Of a stretch of DNA of 64,000 bases, positions 8,345-16,077 are shown piece after piece. The notes under the pieces were generated by a model. The model had not been told where the DNA came from. It searched no databases and worked only from the letters and a program-made list of their open reading frames with translations. A program made the translations under genes and the position numbers. Source of the DNA: Anabaena lutea FACHB-196. Its GTDB lineage: Bacteria > Cyanobacteriota > Cyanobacteriia > Cyanobacteriales > Nostocaceae. The number at the start of each line of letters is the position of its first letter. Positions within the stretch are counted from its first letter, which is position 1. The stretch lies in the NCBI RefSeq assembly GCF_014698305.1, contig NZ_JACJST010000024.1:37595-101594 (forward strand). The letters are read 5' to 3'.

Positions 8345-8513
8345 ATTGTAGTTACTCCTGTTACTCGAATAGAAGACCGATTTCGGAATGTCATTTAGGG
8401 CTTGTAACTTTAATTTAGATACAGCACTTTGTGTAGCGATTTGGTACAAAATGGAATCCTATAACCCTTGTCCCATCAACCTTTTACATAATATTGTAGG
8501 TGTGGTACTTTAA

Positions 8514-8667
8514 AACTGGAGTTTAGACTAAATTCCATTTTTAAGACTACAACCCATACCCAGCAAGGATTTTAGATTTTATCATCCTCAAAAGCCCATA
8601 AATGATGAAAGCCTTTTAGAATAAGGGTTTTGCGGGTTTATTTTTGAAAATAGTCTAAAGTCCAGTT
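8514..8667. mobile_element. Inverted-repeat element, MITE-like
   Basis: AACTGGAGTTTAGACTA (8514-8530) and TAGTCTAAAGTCCAGTT (8651-8667) are inverted repeats with one mismatch in 17. The 120 bases between them contain no gene. An outer pair, ATACAGCACTTT near 8419 and AAAGTGCTGTAT near 8676, is also inverted, so the true ends may be farther out. No target duplication was recognised. Confidence 0.45.
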
Positions 8668-9082
8668 AAAAACAAAAGTGCTGTATTAAGGACAAATTAC
8701 CGCAGATCCTACTCTAAGTCAAACGCGATCGCATTAATGATCTCTCACCTAAAAGATTTGCCCAAGGCGATCGCGGTTCCAAATGTGGTGACATGGAAAT
8801 CATCTACCTTTTCATTGATGTGGTTGACAATTGAAGTTTCATTTAGAGTTGATTAAATCTAGATTAACGACTGCTCTCGTCATTGCAAGTGATGGGATAT
8901 TTTTTATTTGGAAGTCTCTTCCTGAATTACTTGAAAATAATGTTATAAAAACTAACATATTTTTGAGATTTTTTATTGTAATCTTAATAGATATATAAAA
9001 AATACAATTTTAGCCAAATTGTATAAACCCAGAACTTATACTTTATTTCCCTAGTTGTAACACCTATTTTTTGACAAAGGTA
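8668..9082. other. Intergenic region before cobO
   Basis: It contains two HIP1-type GCGATCGC sites (about 8728 and 8769) and a very AT-rich stretch at 8935-9010 that probably holds the cobO promoter. No gene was seen. I also saw no cobalamin-riboswitch signature, but a covariance search would be needed to be sure. Confidence 0.4.
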
Positions 9083-9760
9083 ATGAAAAACGACACACCC
9101 CAAGAATTAAATTCCGATCCAGAGATTTCGCGGTTGATTGATGAGGTAATGTCATCATCCCTGAGTGATGAACAGTACCGCAAAAAGATGCAGCGACGTA
9201 AGGAAGTACAAGATCAACGAATAGCTAAAGCCATACCAGAAAAAGGATTAATTATTGTCAACACAGGTAATGGTAAAGGTAAAACCACTGCGGCTTTGGG
9301 AATGGTGATGCGATCGCTTGGCCATGGGTACAAAGTAGCAATAGTTCAATTCATCAAAGGAGCCTGGGAACCTTCCGAAAAGCGAGCTTTCAGTCATTGG
9401 TCTGACCAATTAGAATTCCACGCTATGGGTGAAGGCTTCACCTGGGAAACTCAAGACCGTGATCGCGATCTCGACAAAGCCAGCACCGCTTGGAATAAAT
9501 CCCTAGAATTCATCCGTAACCCAGACTTTAAATTGGTACTATTGGATGAAATTAATATTGCTCTCAAACTCGGTTATTTACAAATTGAGCAAGTTTTAGC
9601 CGGTTTAGAGCAAAAACCACCTGATAAACACGTAATTCTTACAGGTAGAGGCGCACCACCCGCCTTAATGGAAAAGGCAGATTTAGTCACTGAAATGACG
9701 CTTGTTAAACATCCTTTCCGCGATCAAGGTGTTAAAGCTCAAGCCGGAATTGAATATTAA
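9083..9760 (+). CDS. cobO: Cob(I)yrinic acid a,c-diamide adenosyltransferase (CobO/BtuR)
   Basis: The enzyme transfers the adenosyl group of ATP to the cobalt of corrinoids during adenosylcobalamin synthesis or salvage in the cytoplasm. Residues 55-75 carry the P-loop VNTGNGKGKTTAALG typical of CobO, followed by VAIVQFIKGAW, VLLDEINIAL and VILTGRGAPPALMEKADLVTEM, all hallmarks of the family. The frame is open from a TTG at 9071. I prefer the ATG at 9083, since the first reads as a weak start without a ribosome site. The length is 225 residues, as expected for cyanobacterial CobO with its N-terminal helical extension. Confidence 0.95.
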   Translation: MKNDTPQELNSDPEISRLIDEVMSSSLSDEQYRKKMQRRKEVQDQRIAKAIPEKGLIIVNTGNGKGKTTAALGMVMRSLGHGYKVAIVQFIKGAWEPSEKRAFSHWSDQLEFHAMGEGFTWETQDRDRDLDKASTAWNKSLEFIRNPDFKLVLLDEINIALKLGYLQIEQVLAGLEQKPPDKHVILTGRGAPPALMEKADLVTEMTLVKHPFRDQGVKAQAGIEY

Positions 9761-9769
9761 TCACGTTAA

Positions 9770-9812
9770 TCAATTTTGGATTTTAGATTTTGGATTTTGG
9801 ATTTTAGATTAA
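9770..9812. repeat. Short tandem repeat (TTTTGGA/TTTTAGA units)
   Basis: Seven-base units ATTTTGG and ATTTTAG alternate about six times just after cobO. This is a typical Nostoc short tandem repeat. Confidence 0.7.
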
Positions 9813-9831
9813 TCCCAAAGCTAAACGGGGG

Positions 9832-9891
9832 CTAGTGCAAGGATGCAAGAGATAAATTTTTTTCATAGTTATTTCTGCCAAGCTGCACTAG
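9832..9891. mobile_element. 60-bp inverted-repeat element with CTAGTGCA ends
   Basis: CTAGTGCA at 9832 and TGCACTAG ending at 9891 are perfect terminal inverted repeats. The next bases inward also match partially (GCAAGAGATAA versus GCAGAAATAAC). The element at 20482-20664 has the same end sequence. Confidence 0.55.
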
Positions 9892-10060
9892 AAACCTTAC
9901 TTTTTATCTAATACAAATACTAAGTTCTAAGCCTCTCCCGTATTAAAAGTTTCTCCTCTTTCCTCCCTTATAGGGGAAGGTTAGGGAGGGGTGCAGGGAG
10001 AGGTTTAACAGAGGGGTTCCCTGTTTGGTTACACTGTGAAATGTTTGCAGTATATTAACA
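9892..10060. repeat. Dispersed C-rich/G-rich repeat downstream of the secreted-protein gene
   Basis: The segment 9928-10015 contains CCTCTCCCG, TTCCTCCC, GGGGAAGG and GGGAGGGGTGCAGGGAGAGG. These can fold into a long hairpin of the same family as at 520-625 and 5640-5798. It may also end transcription from the reverse-strand gene. Confidence 0.5.
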
Positions 10061-10783
10061 TTACTGTTGATTACACATCTGTAAAATCTTTCTGTCATTA
10101 GCACTGATAGTTTTGAGCGGACGATAATCTTGCAGTGCAACTGAGTAAGCGTAAGTGATTGAATCATCATTCGTAAGTTGAGGTATCCTACTGGTTGTGG
10201 ACACCTGAATTGCACCAACTTCACCTAGAGAACTCCTTACAGTCATTGCCAATTCTCCTGAGTTAGCGATCGTACCCTGAAAACAACTAAACTCAGAATT
10301 CGGCATATACAATGCACCTATTACCTGACCTTGCTGTTTTTGAAATACAATATAGCCTTGTCCCATCTGGTTTGGTGCTGATGACTGACCATAGAGGTAA
10401 ATTCCATCTCTTTGGGGTAAATTTGCTGGTACTGATAGTCCCAAGTTGTTTCTAGTTGTGGGAACTATGTTGACATTTTTATTCTCTGCTTCTGAAGAAA
10501 CTTGCTCACTTTTTTCTAAGTTATTACTGTCAAACTCATCTGTCTGTAGTTGACTTTTTTGATCTCTGATTTCTCTGAGTTTAGACAAAAGAGAGGTTTT
10601 CTCACTACTCTGAATTTGATTCGTAGATAGTTGTAAATTTGCAGCTACTGCTGTAGATGTCAGCAACATTTTATTCTGTCCACTGAAAGCACCCAAACCT
10701 ACAAGACTAAAAGTAGCAAGTAAGCCAACACCTGCAAATTTTAACTGACCTGGAGTAATAAACTTAGAAATGTTGTTAAGCAC
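10061..10783 (-). CDS. Secreted protein of unknown function
   Basis: This 240-residue protein has a hydrophobic signal region (FAGVGLLATFSLVGLGAF) and a possible AxA cleavage site near TAVAAN. A Gln/Ser-rich linker follows (about 50-105). The C-terminal domain opens NLPQRDGIYLYGQSSAPNQMGQGYIVFQKQ, with two Cys (SCFQG and a final MCNQQ) that could pair in the periplasm. The domain looks like a conserved cyanobacterial beta-rich unit, but I do not recognise a named family. It stands alone in its transcription unit. Confidence 0.75.
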   Translation of the reverse strand: MLNNISKFITPGQLKFAGVGLLATFSLVGLGAFSGQNKMLLTSTAVAANLQLSTNQIQSSEKTSLLSKLREIRDQKSQLQTDEFDSNNLEKSEQVSSEAENKNVNIVPTTRNNLGLSVPANLPQRDGIYLYGQSSAPNQMGQGYIVFQKQQGQVIGALYMPNSEFSCFQGTIANSGELAMTVRSSLGEVGAIQVSTTSRIPQLTNDDSITYAYSVALQDYRPLKTISANDRKILQMCNQQ

Positions 10784-11078
10784 GTGATTTCTCCTGTAAC
10801 AAAATTAATGATTGTCCTGTTACTAGCGTAAATAATAACTAAACACTGATATTTTGTGATTCCCTCAAAGGTTCTATATATTATCTAGAGTAAAAACCAT
10901 CTAAAAAGACCGTTTTTATAGATTTTTAGTTGATATTTTGAAATATATCATTGTTTGATAAATTTATGCTTCAGCCAAGATATTCACCCATTTGGGGGAT
11001 ACAAAATATATTTTTTAACTTAGCAATCAAATCGATATTGATATAACTTGATTTTGACATTTTTAAATATCATTTCCA
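10784..11078. other. AT-rich intergenic region
   Basis: A ribosome-binding AGGAG for the reverse gene is at its left edge. The rest is AT-rich without a repeat, hairpin or gene I can support. Confidence 0.35.
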
Positions 11079-11276
11079 GTGGAAAACAATACGAATGATT
11101 TGAGTAAAGCCAATTTTATTACATTTTGTGATTTGTATAAGCAAATTGTGATCAGCGAGATTGCGCCCACAGTCCCATTTGCTTGGCTATTGTTAACTAC
11201 AACAGCAAGTCTGGGGATTTCGGACGAGATGAGGGAAAATTATGGGATAAGTGAAATGCTAATCTCTGAGATGTAG
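11079..11276 (+). CDS. Doubtful small ORF
   Basis: The frame has 65 codons from a GTG without a clear ribosome site. The product is unremarkable, with a hydrophobic TVPFAWLLLTTTASLGI segment in the middle. It ends 40 bases before the next gene. It may be a real small protein or the decayed end of one. No family is recognised. Confidence 0.25.
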   Translation: MENNTNDLSKANFITFCDLYKQIVISEIAPTVPFAWLLLTTTASLGISDEMRENYGISEMLISEM

Positions 11277-11315
11277 TTAATTTCCACACCACTCAGTAAA
11301 AAGACTGAACCATTT

Positions 11316-11765
11316 ATGCAAATCACTAGCGGCGAAATCCAAGCTATGCGGGAATTAATGCCCGATTATACCCCCGGACTGGAAGCAATGGATCATTTAG
11401 AAAAGCACAATGGCAACATGGAAACGGCTTTTCAAGATTTATGGCAAGACAAAAATGGTCAAATGATCATGGGGGAAGGTAGGTCACTATTGCAAATCAC
11501 CCTGAAAAACCTGCGAAATGAACTTTGCGGCGATGATGGGTTTCGTGGTCAAATCAAAGAATATACGAAAAATCCCGGTAGTTCACCTTTACTCACAGGT
11601 GCGATAGTTTCTTTAGTGAGTTTAGCTTCAGCTAACGGCTTACCTCTTGATCCGGCCATTGCGACTGTTATAGTTTTGTATATCCTGAAAATAGGGGTAA
11701 ATATCTTTTGCGATTATACCGAACCCCCGGCTAATACTGGTGGAACTTTACCCCCAGCACAATAA
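11316..11765 (+). CDS. Hypothetical protein, UBA-like N-terminus and hydrophobic C-terminus
   Basis: The N-terminal 45 residues of this 149-residue protein (EIQAMRELMPDYTPGLEAMDHLEKHNGNMETAFQDLW) look like a three-helix bundle, with spacing reminiscent of UBA-type or effector-associated small domains. A charged middle region follows. The C-terminal segment SPLLTGAIVSLVSLASANGLPLDPAIATVIVLYILKIGVNIF is hydrophobic enough to enter a membrane once or twice. No catalytic motif is visible. Such a small domain plus membrane segment occurs in cyanobacterial conflict-type proteins, but that is only a suggestion. Confidence 0.65.
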   Translation: MQITSGEIQAMRELMPDYTPGLEAMDHLEKHNGNMETAFQDLWQDKNGQMIMGEGRSLLQITLKNLRNELCGDDGFRGQIKEYTKNPGSSPLLTGAIVSLVSLASANGLPLDPAIATVIVLYILKIGVNIFCDYTEPPANTGGTLPPAQ

Positions 11766-11776
11766 TTTATTATTTA

Positions 11777-11796
11777 GGGGCGGGGTTTCCCCGTCC
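11777..11796. terminator. GC-rich hairpin after the 11316 gene
   Basis: GGCGGGG pairs with CCCCGTCC around a TTT loop about a dozen bases past the stop codon. There is no clean T tract, so it may be a dispersed repeat that also stabilises the transcript end. Confidence 0.4.
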
Positions 11797-11878
11797 TGAT
11801 AGAGTGCGTTACACAAATATATGGGATTTTAATTTTCAGCTTACAATGTAATCAAAGAGCTAGACTTGAGCTAAAAAT

Positions 11879-12067
11879 ATGGAAAAATCAAACATTAAAA
11901 CTGAAGCCAGAAAATTAATTGACAGATTACCTGATAATTTTACTTGGGATGACTTGATGTATGAGATTTATGTTAGGCAAGTAGTTGAGGCTGGACTTGC
12001 TGACAGCCAAGCTGGTAGATTAATTTCTGTACAGGAAGTTAGAGCTAAGTTTGGATTACCAGAGTGA
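11879..12067 (+). CDS. Small antitoxin-like protein (62 residues)
   Basis: The sequence runs RKLIDRLPDNFTWDDLMYEIYVRQVVEAGLADSQAGRLISVQEVRAKFGL. This is the pattern of a widespread small cyanobacterial protein that usually precedes a ParE/RelE-type toxin. It ends with a stop that overlaps a GTG start of the next gene by four bases, so it is coupled to the PIN-toxin cassette. Here no ParE follows, so it may be a leftover from an older module or a third component of this one. Confidence 0.7.
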   Translation: MEKSNIKTEARKLIDRLPDNFTWDDLMYEIYVRQVVEAGLADSQAGRLISVQEVRAKFGLPE

Positions 12068-12387
12068 AATATTCACAAATAACTCAAGTTATGAATACAG
12101 AAGTTTTGCATTTTTTCCAAGAATCACATAAACAGGATTTGGAAACAATCACTCAAATTTTGGCTAATATCACTAACCGTAATCCTGAAGAAATTAAACC
12201 CTACTTAGATAGAATATTGACACAATTAGTAGAACCGCAACAAGAAACTCAGGTAGATGAAACTGCTACTCCAGAACAAAAGATAGCTGCATTTCAAGGA
12301 TGGGTAGAAAGTCACAGAAATCTGAATTTACCAAACCTTTCTGATGAAGCAATCAGCCGAGAAAGTATTTATGGTGACAGAGGTTAA
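12064..12387 (+). CDS. Antitoxin-type protein preceding a PIN toxin
   Basis: The frame has 107 codons from a GTG overlapping the previous stop. An ATG at codon 11 (12094) is an alternative start. The N-terminal half is helical (FFQESHKQDLETITQILANI). The C-terminal half, TPEQKIAAFQGWVESHRNLNLPNLSDEAISRESIYGDRG, is the unfolded toxin-wrapping tail typical of antitoxins paired with PIN-domain toxins. Its stop directly abuts the toxin ATG, which fits an antitoxin-first operon. Confidence 0.75.
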   Translation: MKYSQITQVMNTEVLHFFQESHKQDLETITQILANITNRNPEEIKPYLDRILTQLVEPQQETQVDETATPEQKIAAFQGWVESHRNLNLPNLSDEAISRESIYGDRG

Positions 12388-12831
12388 ATGCCTTATCTTC
12401 TAGACACAAATATATTATTACGTAGCGTTGATTTATCTCATCCCATGAATAGTGATGCTGTCAATGCTATCAATACATTACTAGGTCAGCGGAAAACATT
12501 ACATATCGTCCCGCAAAACTTAATTGAGTTTTGGAATGTTTACACTCGTCCCATTGAGAGAAATGGATTAGGACGCACAGCACTAGAAACAGAAGTAGAG
12601 ATAAAACGATTAAAAATTATTTTTCATCTTTGTTTAGATACCGAAGCAGTTTATTCAGAATGGGAACGGCTTGTTATTACTCATTCGGTTATTGGTATTA
12701 ATGTGCATGATGCTAGACTTGTAGCTGCAATGCTTGTTCATGGGATAACTCATATTTTGACATTTAACACTAAGGATTTTGCTCGTTACTCGGAAATTAT
12801 AGCTGTTCATCCTACGGCTATATTGTCATGA
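12388..12831 (+). CDS. PIN domain toxin (VapC-like RNase)
   Basis: This 147-residue protein starts MPYLLDTNILLRSVD, with the first acidic residue of the PIN site in LLDTN. It continues with an IEFWNVYTRP helix (second acidic residue) and ends with GINVHDARLVAAM and ILTFNTKDFARY, which supply the remaining Asp residues. PIN toxins cut RNA and are held inactive by the upstream antitoxin. All key acidic positions appear intact, so the toxin should be active. Confidence 0.9.
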   Translation: MPYLLDTNILLRSVDLSHPMNSDAVNAINTLLGQRKTLHIVPQNLIEFWNVYTRPIERNGLGRTALETEVEIKRLKIIFHLCLDTEAVYSEWERLVITHSVIGINVHDARLVAAMLVHGITHILTFNTKDFARYSEIIAVHPTAILS

Positions 12832-12880
12832 ATAAATAAACATTAATGATAAGCACTTTGAAAAAATGATCTCTTTTCCA

Positions 12881-14575
12881 TCAATCTGGTAATTTCTCTA
12901 AAATTTCCCTCGCAATATTCGCCCGATATTCGTCGTTATATTCAACATATATATCTAACGCTTTCTGCCAGTTTTCTATTGCTGCTTTGCAATCTTTCTG
13001 TGCTTGTGCCAACAGTGCTAAAGCATGGTAAGTTAAACCTTGATGATACCTATCATCATACTGATTTTTGATATCTAAAGCTTGTTGATAATATTGTCTT
13101 GCCTCTTCATATTCACCCATCTTTTGGGCTACCATTCCTAACTGATGGTATGATTTAGCCAGTGCATAATTAGCTCCGTATTCTTTGTAAATATTTAAAG
13201 ACATTTGATAATAGTGTTTTGCTTCTTCATGTTCCCCTAATTGTTGGGCAAATATTCCTAACTCATGATATGTTGTGGCTTGTTCATAGGAACTTCCATC
13301 TTCACTATAGATATCCAAAGCCTGTTGATAATGGTGTCTTGCATTTTCATACTCTCTTAATTCTCTAGCTATCATTCCCAACTGGTGGTAAGTTCCAGCT
13401 TGAGAATGTCTATCCCCATATTCGATATAGATATCTAAAGCTTGTTGATAAAAGCCCCGTGCTTGTTCATATTCACGTAAATTTTGGGCTACTATTCCCA
13501 AATTGTGGTATATTTTAGCTTGGTTATCAATATGATCTAATTCTTTCTCAATTTCTAAACACTGTTGATAATATTTTCTAGCTTCTAAAAAATTCCTTAA
13601 ATCTAAATAAGCATTACCTAACTTAAATAAAGCATAACCTTCACCATTACGGTTTTTTAATTCTTTAGCAATATCTAAACCCTGTTCATAATAATTAATT
13701 GCTGTTTCAAACTTCCTTTCCTCTCTATAAGCATCACCAATTTTATTTAAGACATTATATTTTAAATTTACATCTGCTAATTTTCCCACAATTTGTAAAG
13801 CTTCTGCTAAATATTCCCTAGCCGTTTCCGGTTGATGCTGACTAATATAAGCTGTACTCAACTCCAATAAAATATTACTATACCTGCGTAAATTGCCATT
13901 AGTTACTCCTTCACAGGTAGGCTTATATTCCATTAATAAACGTTGTAAAATCTCAATCCTTTCTTGTTTTTCCTGTGGTTTTACTCTGTCAATTTCTCTT
14001 TCAGCTTGCAAAGTTTGAGCAATGGCATTTTCTCTGGTTGTTTCTAAAGTTTTAAATCTAAATACACCAGAACGCCAAGCCCAAAAGTCAGGGGCAAATT
14101 TAGCTAATCTGTTAATAGCGTAATCTGGTAAAATAAATAATATAGGATGAGGTACTGTTCTTTTATAAGCATCCCGTACAAAATTCAAATCTTGTAAAAC
14201 TGGTGGATATTCACCAGAAATACCAATAGATTTTTCTAAACCTTGAATTATTAATACTAATTTTTTATTTGCCTCTCTTTGAATTTTTGGCAATTCTTTT
14301 ACGATTTCATCGCGTAAAAAGCGTAAATTTGGGTCAGCAAAATTGAGAATTACAAATTGAATTTCTTCACATTGGGAATTTGTTTTTAATGCTGCAATTA
14401 ATAACTCTCCATCGGGAGGAAAATTAATTTCAATAAATCCCAAAGTGAATTTTTCAGAAAAGTCGATAAAAGTCAACAATTCCGCAAAAATATCTTCATT
14501 CAGAGCGATAAATTGCCCCAATTCACCCTTAAAATCAGGTTGTAATTTCTGCCAGTGCTTGTTTGAAGAATTCAT
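12881..14575 (-). CDS. Tetratricopeptide repeat protein with degenerate NTPase-like N-terminus
   Basis: Residues 1-200 of this 564-residue protein resemble an ATPase core that has lost its P-loop: LGFIEINFPPDGELLIAALK occupies the Walker A place, and KKLVLIIQGLEKS looks like a Walker B strand without its acid. Residues 225-555 are about eight TPR units with a 40-residue period (for example YHQLGMVAQKMGEYEEARQYYQQALDI, quoted in part). The start codon lies 41 bases inside the end of the upstream ATPase gene, so the two are coupled. This suggests a sensor/scaffold partner of the ATPase. The role is unknown; a defence or signalling function is a guess. Confidence 0.85.
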   Translation of the reverse strand: MNSSNKHWQKLQPDFKGELGQFIALNEDIFAELLTFIDFSEKFTLGFIEINFPPDGELLIAALKTNSQCEEIQFVILNFADPNLRFLRDEIVKELPKIQREANKKLVLIIQGLEKSIGISGEYPPVLQDLNFVRDAYKRTVPHPILFILPDYAINRLAKFAPDFWAWRSGVFRFKTLETTRENAIAQTLQAEREIDRVKPQEKQERIEILQRLLMEYKPTCEGVTNGNLRRYSNILLELSTAYISQHQPETAREYLAEALQIVGKLADVNLKYNVLNKIGDAYREERKFETAINYYEQGLDIAKELKNRNGEGYALFKLGNAYLDLRNFLEARKYYQQCLEIEKELDHIDNQAKIYHNLGIVAQNLREYEQARGFYQQALDIYIEYGDRHSQAGTYHQLGMIARELREYENARHHYQQALDIYSEDGSSYEQATTYHELGIFAQQLGEHEEAKHYYQMSLNIYKEYGANYALAKSYHQLGMVAQKMGEYEEARQYYQQALDIKNQYDDRYHQGLTYHALALLAQAQKDCKAAIENWQKALDIYVEYNDEYRANIAREILEKLPD

Positions 14576-15878
14576 TTTGCATTACCACTGGGTTAGGATA
14601 ATTCCATCGGTTATCACCGTTGTATTCTAAAACGGAAGTATTAAACAGCATTAACTGTCCAATCTCATCTTTACTCACATCTTTATTAAGACAAACTTGC
14701 GCCAACAATGGATAATGCTCATTGGGAATAAATCTTTCAAAACTAAATTGTTGTTGTTTTACAGCATAAATAATATCTTCTGCCAAAATTTTAGGATGCT
14801 TTTTAGTGCTGGCTGTTTGACAAGCTGATCTCATCATTTGCATGAGTTGACGCACATGGCCACCACTGGCTTTAGCTAATTCTAGCAATTCTGCACGAGA
14901 ATTAAACACAGCATCAATATCTACCCGTTTTTCTACTAAACTTGCTATTGCATGTAGTCCCGGTTGGTTATAGTCTAAATTGTAAATATTTCGGTCTAAT
15001 TGGTATATATTCACCATTGGGACAATGTGAGGATTACCATTAAACAAAGATAGGGGATTTTTGGGCGAACACAAAACAGAGATAGGAACTGTATAAATAA
15101 TTGTACAATGCAGTTCTTGTAATTGGGCTGCGTAATCAAAAAATAAATGATCTGCAACTCCTGGCGGAATGCGATCTAAATTATCAAAAATAATCAACAA
15201 TCCCTTATAGTCTGGGTAATTTTTCCGCAATTTAACATAAGCGTCATCTAGTAATAAATTAATATCTGCTTTGAGGCGGGAGATATCTTTTTCTAAAGTT
15301 TGGCGAATTGTAGTTTTTTGTTTATCAGAACCTTTAATTTGTGCCAATAACTTCACCATTAATTTAGCAATAAATGGCGCACCACCTTCTAAACTAGCTT
15401 CTGATTCTACACTAATAGATTTTTCTACGCTTTCTTCATTCTCTTTAGTAATTTCTTTAAACCATTTTTCAAAACTATTTAATAACTTTTTATCAAAATT
15501 CAAGCCTAATTTACGTAAAGCAAACTCAACTTGTTTGATCACTATTAAATATAAATCTGTGTAATTAGCATCATTAATATCTGTTTCTTCATTCACTTCT
15601 AAATAAATCACATGATAATTTTCTTCCCATAGTTTTTGAATCCGTTTTAATTCTGTACTTTTACCAGAACCACGATGACCAGTAAATAAAATAGTGCTGA
15701 AATTGGCTGGTTCTTGAAAGTCTAAAATTGTACTTACACCATCAACTGCTGACGTTTTACGTACTGCTGATAAATCAACATAGTATTTTTCTATATCTTC
15801 CCCTTCTAGCGGTTCTAAAGTACAAGCATTAAAAGCAGCTTTGAGAGTATTAGCACGTTGAAAATTAGGTTGATTCAT
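14535..15878 (-). CDS. AAA-type ATPase (P-loop NTPase), partner of the TPR protein
   Basis: This 447-residue protein has a Walker A GHRGSGKS at residues 67-74 and a Walker B LLIIFDNLD at 227-235. A sensor-like YTVPISVL strand follows, then a C-terminal helical lid with GGHVRQLMQMMRSA typical of ORC/Cdc6- and STAND-like ATPases. The final region (RWNYPNPVV) may be a small winged domain. It overlaps the TPR gene by 41 bases. Such ATPases act as switches coupling a signal to an effector. Here no enzyme effector is present, so the pair may report to another protein. Confidence 0.85.
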   Translation of the reverse strand: MNQPNFQRANTLKAAFNACTLEPLEGEDIEKYYVDLSAVRKTSAVDGVSTILDFQEPANFSTILFTGHRGSGKSTELKRIQKLWEENYHVIYLEVNEETDINDANYTDLYLIVIKQVEFALRKLGLNFDKKLLNSFEKWFKEITKENEESVEKSISVESEASLEGGAPFIAKLMVKLLAQIKGSDKQKTTIRQTLEKDISRLKADINLLLDDAYVKLRKNYPDYKGLLIIFDNLDRIPPGVADHLFFDYAAQLQELHCTIIYTVPISVLCSPKNPLSLFNGNPHIVPMVNIYQLDRNIYNLDYNQPGLHAIASLVEKRVDIDAVFNSRAELLELAKASGGHVRQLMQMMRSACQTASTKKHPKILAEDIIYAVKQQQFSFERFIPNEHYPLLAQVCLNKDVSKDEIGQLMLFNTSVLEYNGDNRWNYPNPVVMQNEFFKQALAEITT

Positions 15879-15951
15879 AAAAAAATTATATTTTCACTTA
15901 TAACAATAGATTACTTTAAAAATACAACTTTTCTGATAACTAACTATATCT

Positions 15952-15976
15952 CTAACGAGACGCTACGCGAACAAAC
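15952..15976. repeat. Copy of the GACGCTACGCGAA dispersed repeat
   Basis: TAACGAGACGCTACGCGAAC lies between the ATPase gene and the sigma factor gene. It matches the palindromic repeat at 7795-7862. Confidence 0.55.
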
Positions 15977-16077
15977 GGACATGATATAACAACTGACAAC
16001 TAACAAAAAAATTGCCCCCTGGATTCAGGAGGCTCATTGTTCGGATATGAAAGAACACGCTGCTGCGCGGTTGCATT

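Noticed and set aside
8345..8449. Longer N-terminus of the membrane protein
   Set aside because: AGGAG lies nine bases before the internal ATG at 8344, and the upstream 35 codons come from a dispersed repeat-like region.
8668..9082. Cobalamin riboswitch before cobO
   Set aside because: I could not find the conserved B12-box or the expected set of paired elements. The region is mostly AT-rich.
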